From the NCBI GenBank assembly GCA_963736445.1, contig CAVTOY010000008.1:309726-373725 (forward strand): a stretch of 64,000 nt of DNA. The letters run 5' to 3'. The first letter of the stretch is position 1; each line of letters opens with the position of its first letter. Shown in pieces: positions 63,082 to 64,000 of this stretch. This DNA is from Thiosocius sp963736445. GTDB lineage: Bacteria > Pseudomonadota > Gammaproteobacteria > Chromatiales > Chromatiaceae. Under the pieces are notes generated by a model that was not told the origin of the DNA, ran no database searches, and saw only the letters and a program-made list of their open reading frames with translations. A program made the translations under genes and the position numbers.

Positions 63082-63340
63082 GGTCGCTTCCCCTTGTAGG
63101 TGATCCGTTACGTTTGCACTGCTACGGATACCACCTGCTTGAGGAGGCGGCTAGAGGATTATCAGACTCGATTGACTGAGCGTTTGTGTCGGAATCGTTG
63201 GATCGAATGCCGAAGCTCGCGATCGATGCTTGGGCAATCGGCGCTGAATCGTGTCGGACCCAATTGTCTCCACGAATGAGACCCACACAGACCCCGAAAA
63301 TCGCTTATTCTGCACGCCCGCAACCGATAGGAGAATGTCC

Positions 63341-63757
63341 ATGAGCTTTTTCGGAAAGATCCTCGACAAACTTGGCATATCCCAGGCTGAAGCCGCTCCC
63401 GCGGCCGGTCAGCAGAAGTCGGGCCCCGCACAGCCGGATGCGATGGCGACTACATCACCCGAGGCCCCCGCCGAACCGACCCCGACGCCCGTCTCGGTGG
63501 TGGATGTCAAGGCGCACCTGGAAGAACTCGCTGCGGCCAATCCTCAGAAGCTCAACTGGAAGACCTCGATCGTCGATCTGCTGAAGCTCCTCGATCTCGA
63601 TAGCAGTTACGCCGCCCGTAAAGAATTGGCGGCCGAACTCGCATGTCCTGCGGAGCTGATGGGCGATTCGGCCCAGATGAATATGTGGTTGCACAAGACC
63701 GTACTGCAGAAGATCGCCGACAACGGGGGCAATATTCCAGCGGAGCTGCTCGGCTGA
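63341..63757 (+). CDS. DUF3597 protein
   Basis: A 138-residue protein: SFFGKILDKLGISQAEAAPA at the start, a Pro/Ala-rich linker, and the conserved C-terminal DUF3597 part: VVDVKAHLEELAAANPQKLNWKTSIVDLLKLLDLDSSYAARKELAAEL and NMWLHKTVLQKIADNGGNIPAELL. ATG 63341 is chosen for spacing from AGGAG at 63329-63333; another ATG 6 nt earlier is too close. Function unknown; often a single gene near the envelope stress genes. Confidence 0.88.
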   Translation: MSFFGKILDKLGISQAEAAPAAGQQKSGPAQPDAMATTSPEAPAEPTPTPVSVVDVKAHLEELAAANPQKLNWKTSIVDLLKLLDLDSSYAARKELAAELACPAELMGDSAQMNMWLHKTVLQKIADNGGNIPAELLG

Positions 63758-63844
63758 CCCCTCAGTGTTCTTGTTTCCGCCGTTACCCGGGCCCCATGCC
63801 TCGTTGGTTGCCTCCCGTACATCGTCGGTCTGCGACTTGTTCAT

Positions 63845-64000
63845 CGGGGTGGCAAACAGCCCCCGGTAGTGGCCCTCCCGCACCGTTCCAGTCCAATGAT
63901 GACGGTGGTTGAAATACCGGACGTATCGCCGGCCCAATGATGACGTGACTTGGCTGACACCCGTCTCGGTTCCAGTGTTGTTGTTTCAATCGGGTCTGAC
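63845..64000 (-). pseudogene. probable fragment of a RAYT (REP-associated tyrosine) transposase
   Basis: The minus strand encodes SSLGRRYVRYFNHRHHWTGT followed by VREGHYRGLF, very like the conserved 'LGRRYVRYFN...TGTLWEGRYR' block of RAYT/Transposase_17 proteins. The reading then leaves the family at about 63850, and the N-terminal part would lie beyond the window edge. It is probably a remnant. A full copy may lie outside. Confidence 0.4.

Larger units (their letters stand above)
61689..63153 (-). mobile_element. second IS110-family element, IS1111 type, 1465 bp
   Basis: Perfect 11-bp inverted repeats flank the transposase: TAGCCGCCTCC at 61689-61699 and GGAGGCGGCTA at 63143-63153. The transposase is on the minus strand, so its right end is 61689-62067 with 368 non-coding bases inside the repeat, and the left end only 61 nt. 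Same design as the element at 45842-47314 but different sequence. It lies between the TRIC gene and the DUF3597 gene. Confidence 0.82.

Overview
The window is a GC-rich stretch of a gammaproteobacterial chromosome. MlaA, PqiABC, ClsA-type cardiolipin synthase, a Blc lipocalin, an OmpA-like protein and many lipoproteins with clear lipoboxes all point to a diderm, and the gene families are typical of environmental Gammaproteobacteria (a Chromatiales-like relative would fit, but this is inference). No rRNA, tRNA or CRISPR array was seen.

Layout. 0.2-3.5 kb: exported alpha/beta hydrolase, MlaA and an orphan branched-chain-type binding protein. 3.6-8.3 kb: two small coupled genes, a small membrane protein, then a minus-strand pqiA-pqiA-pqiB-pqiC operon. 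8.4-9.6 kb: a HIT-family gene between two copies of a 111-bp structured repeat, plus a 263-bp segment bounded by 22-bp inverted repeats. 9.6-14.8 kb: a Cache-HAMP-GAF-HD-GYP receptor, small unknown proteins and an OmpA-like protein. 15.1-20.1 kb: cardiolipin synthase, a frameshifted patatin lipoprotein and a broken AsmA gene. 20.4-25.1 kb: three small exported proteins and a large MscK-like channel. 25.3-31.8 kb: HAD dehalogenase, K+-channel-like protein, DUF2269-like protein, a TVP38-FAD oxidoreductase fusion with three frameshifts, DUF3047, a lipoprotein and a membrane-anchored hydrolase. 32.2-38.4 kb: VIT-like, DUF211, Cys-rich membrane protein, EcsC, P-type ATPase and OsmC. 38.6-45.7 kb: a DNA-repair group of ATP-dependent ligase, Lhr helicase and Nei/Fpg glycosylase, with a 391-bp hairpin-rich element between the last two. 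45.8-47.3 kb: an IS1111-type IS110-family element. 47.3-54.5 kb: histidine phosphatase, DUF4864, a two-component system, then a CFA-synthase/DUF2878/DUF1295/DUF6134/lipocalin operon. 54.6-60.7 kb: M28 peptidase with beta-propeller and PDZ, HMA-like protein, FKBP isomerase and a twelve-haem cytochrome gene carrying about eleven frameshifts. 61.0-64.0 kb: TRIC-like channel, a second IS1111-type element, DUF3597, and a probable RAYT transposase remnant at the edge.

How it fits together. The strongest functional thread is envelope lipid handling: MlaA and PqiABC (phospholipid transport between membranes), cardiolipin synthase, patatin, AsmA, CFA-type methyltransferase and lipocalin. A second thread is DNA repair (ligase-Lhr-Nei). 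Both IS elements share the same design: short non-coding left end, 11-13-bp inverted repeats, and a long (253 and 368 nt) non-coding right end that is the expected site of the guide (bridge/seek) RNA.

Caution. Four genes contain single-base indels or stops while neighbouring genes up to 4.4 kb are intact. In the twelve-haem cytochrome every haem motif survives on one frame or another, which looks more like local consensus error than old decay; reads are needed to decide.
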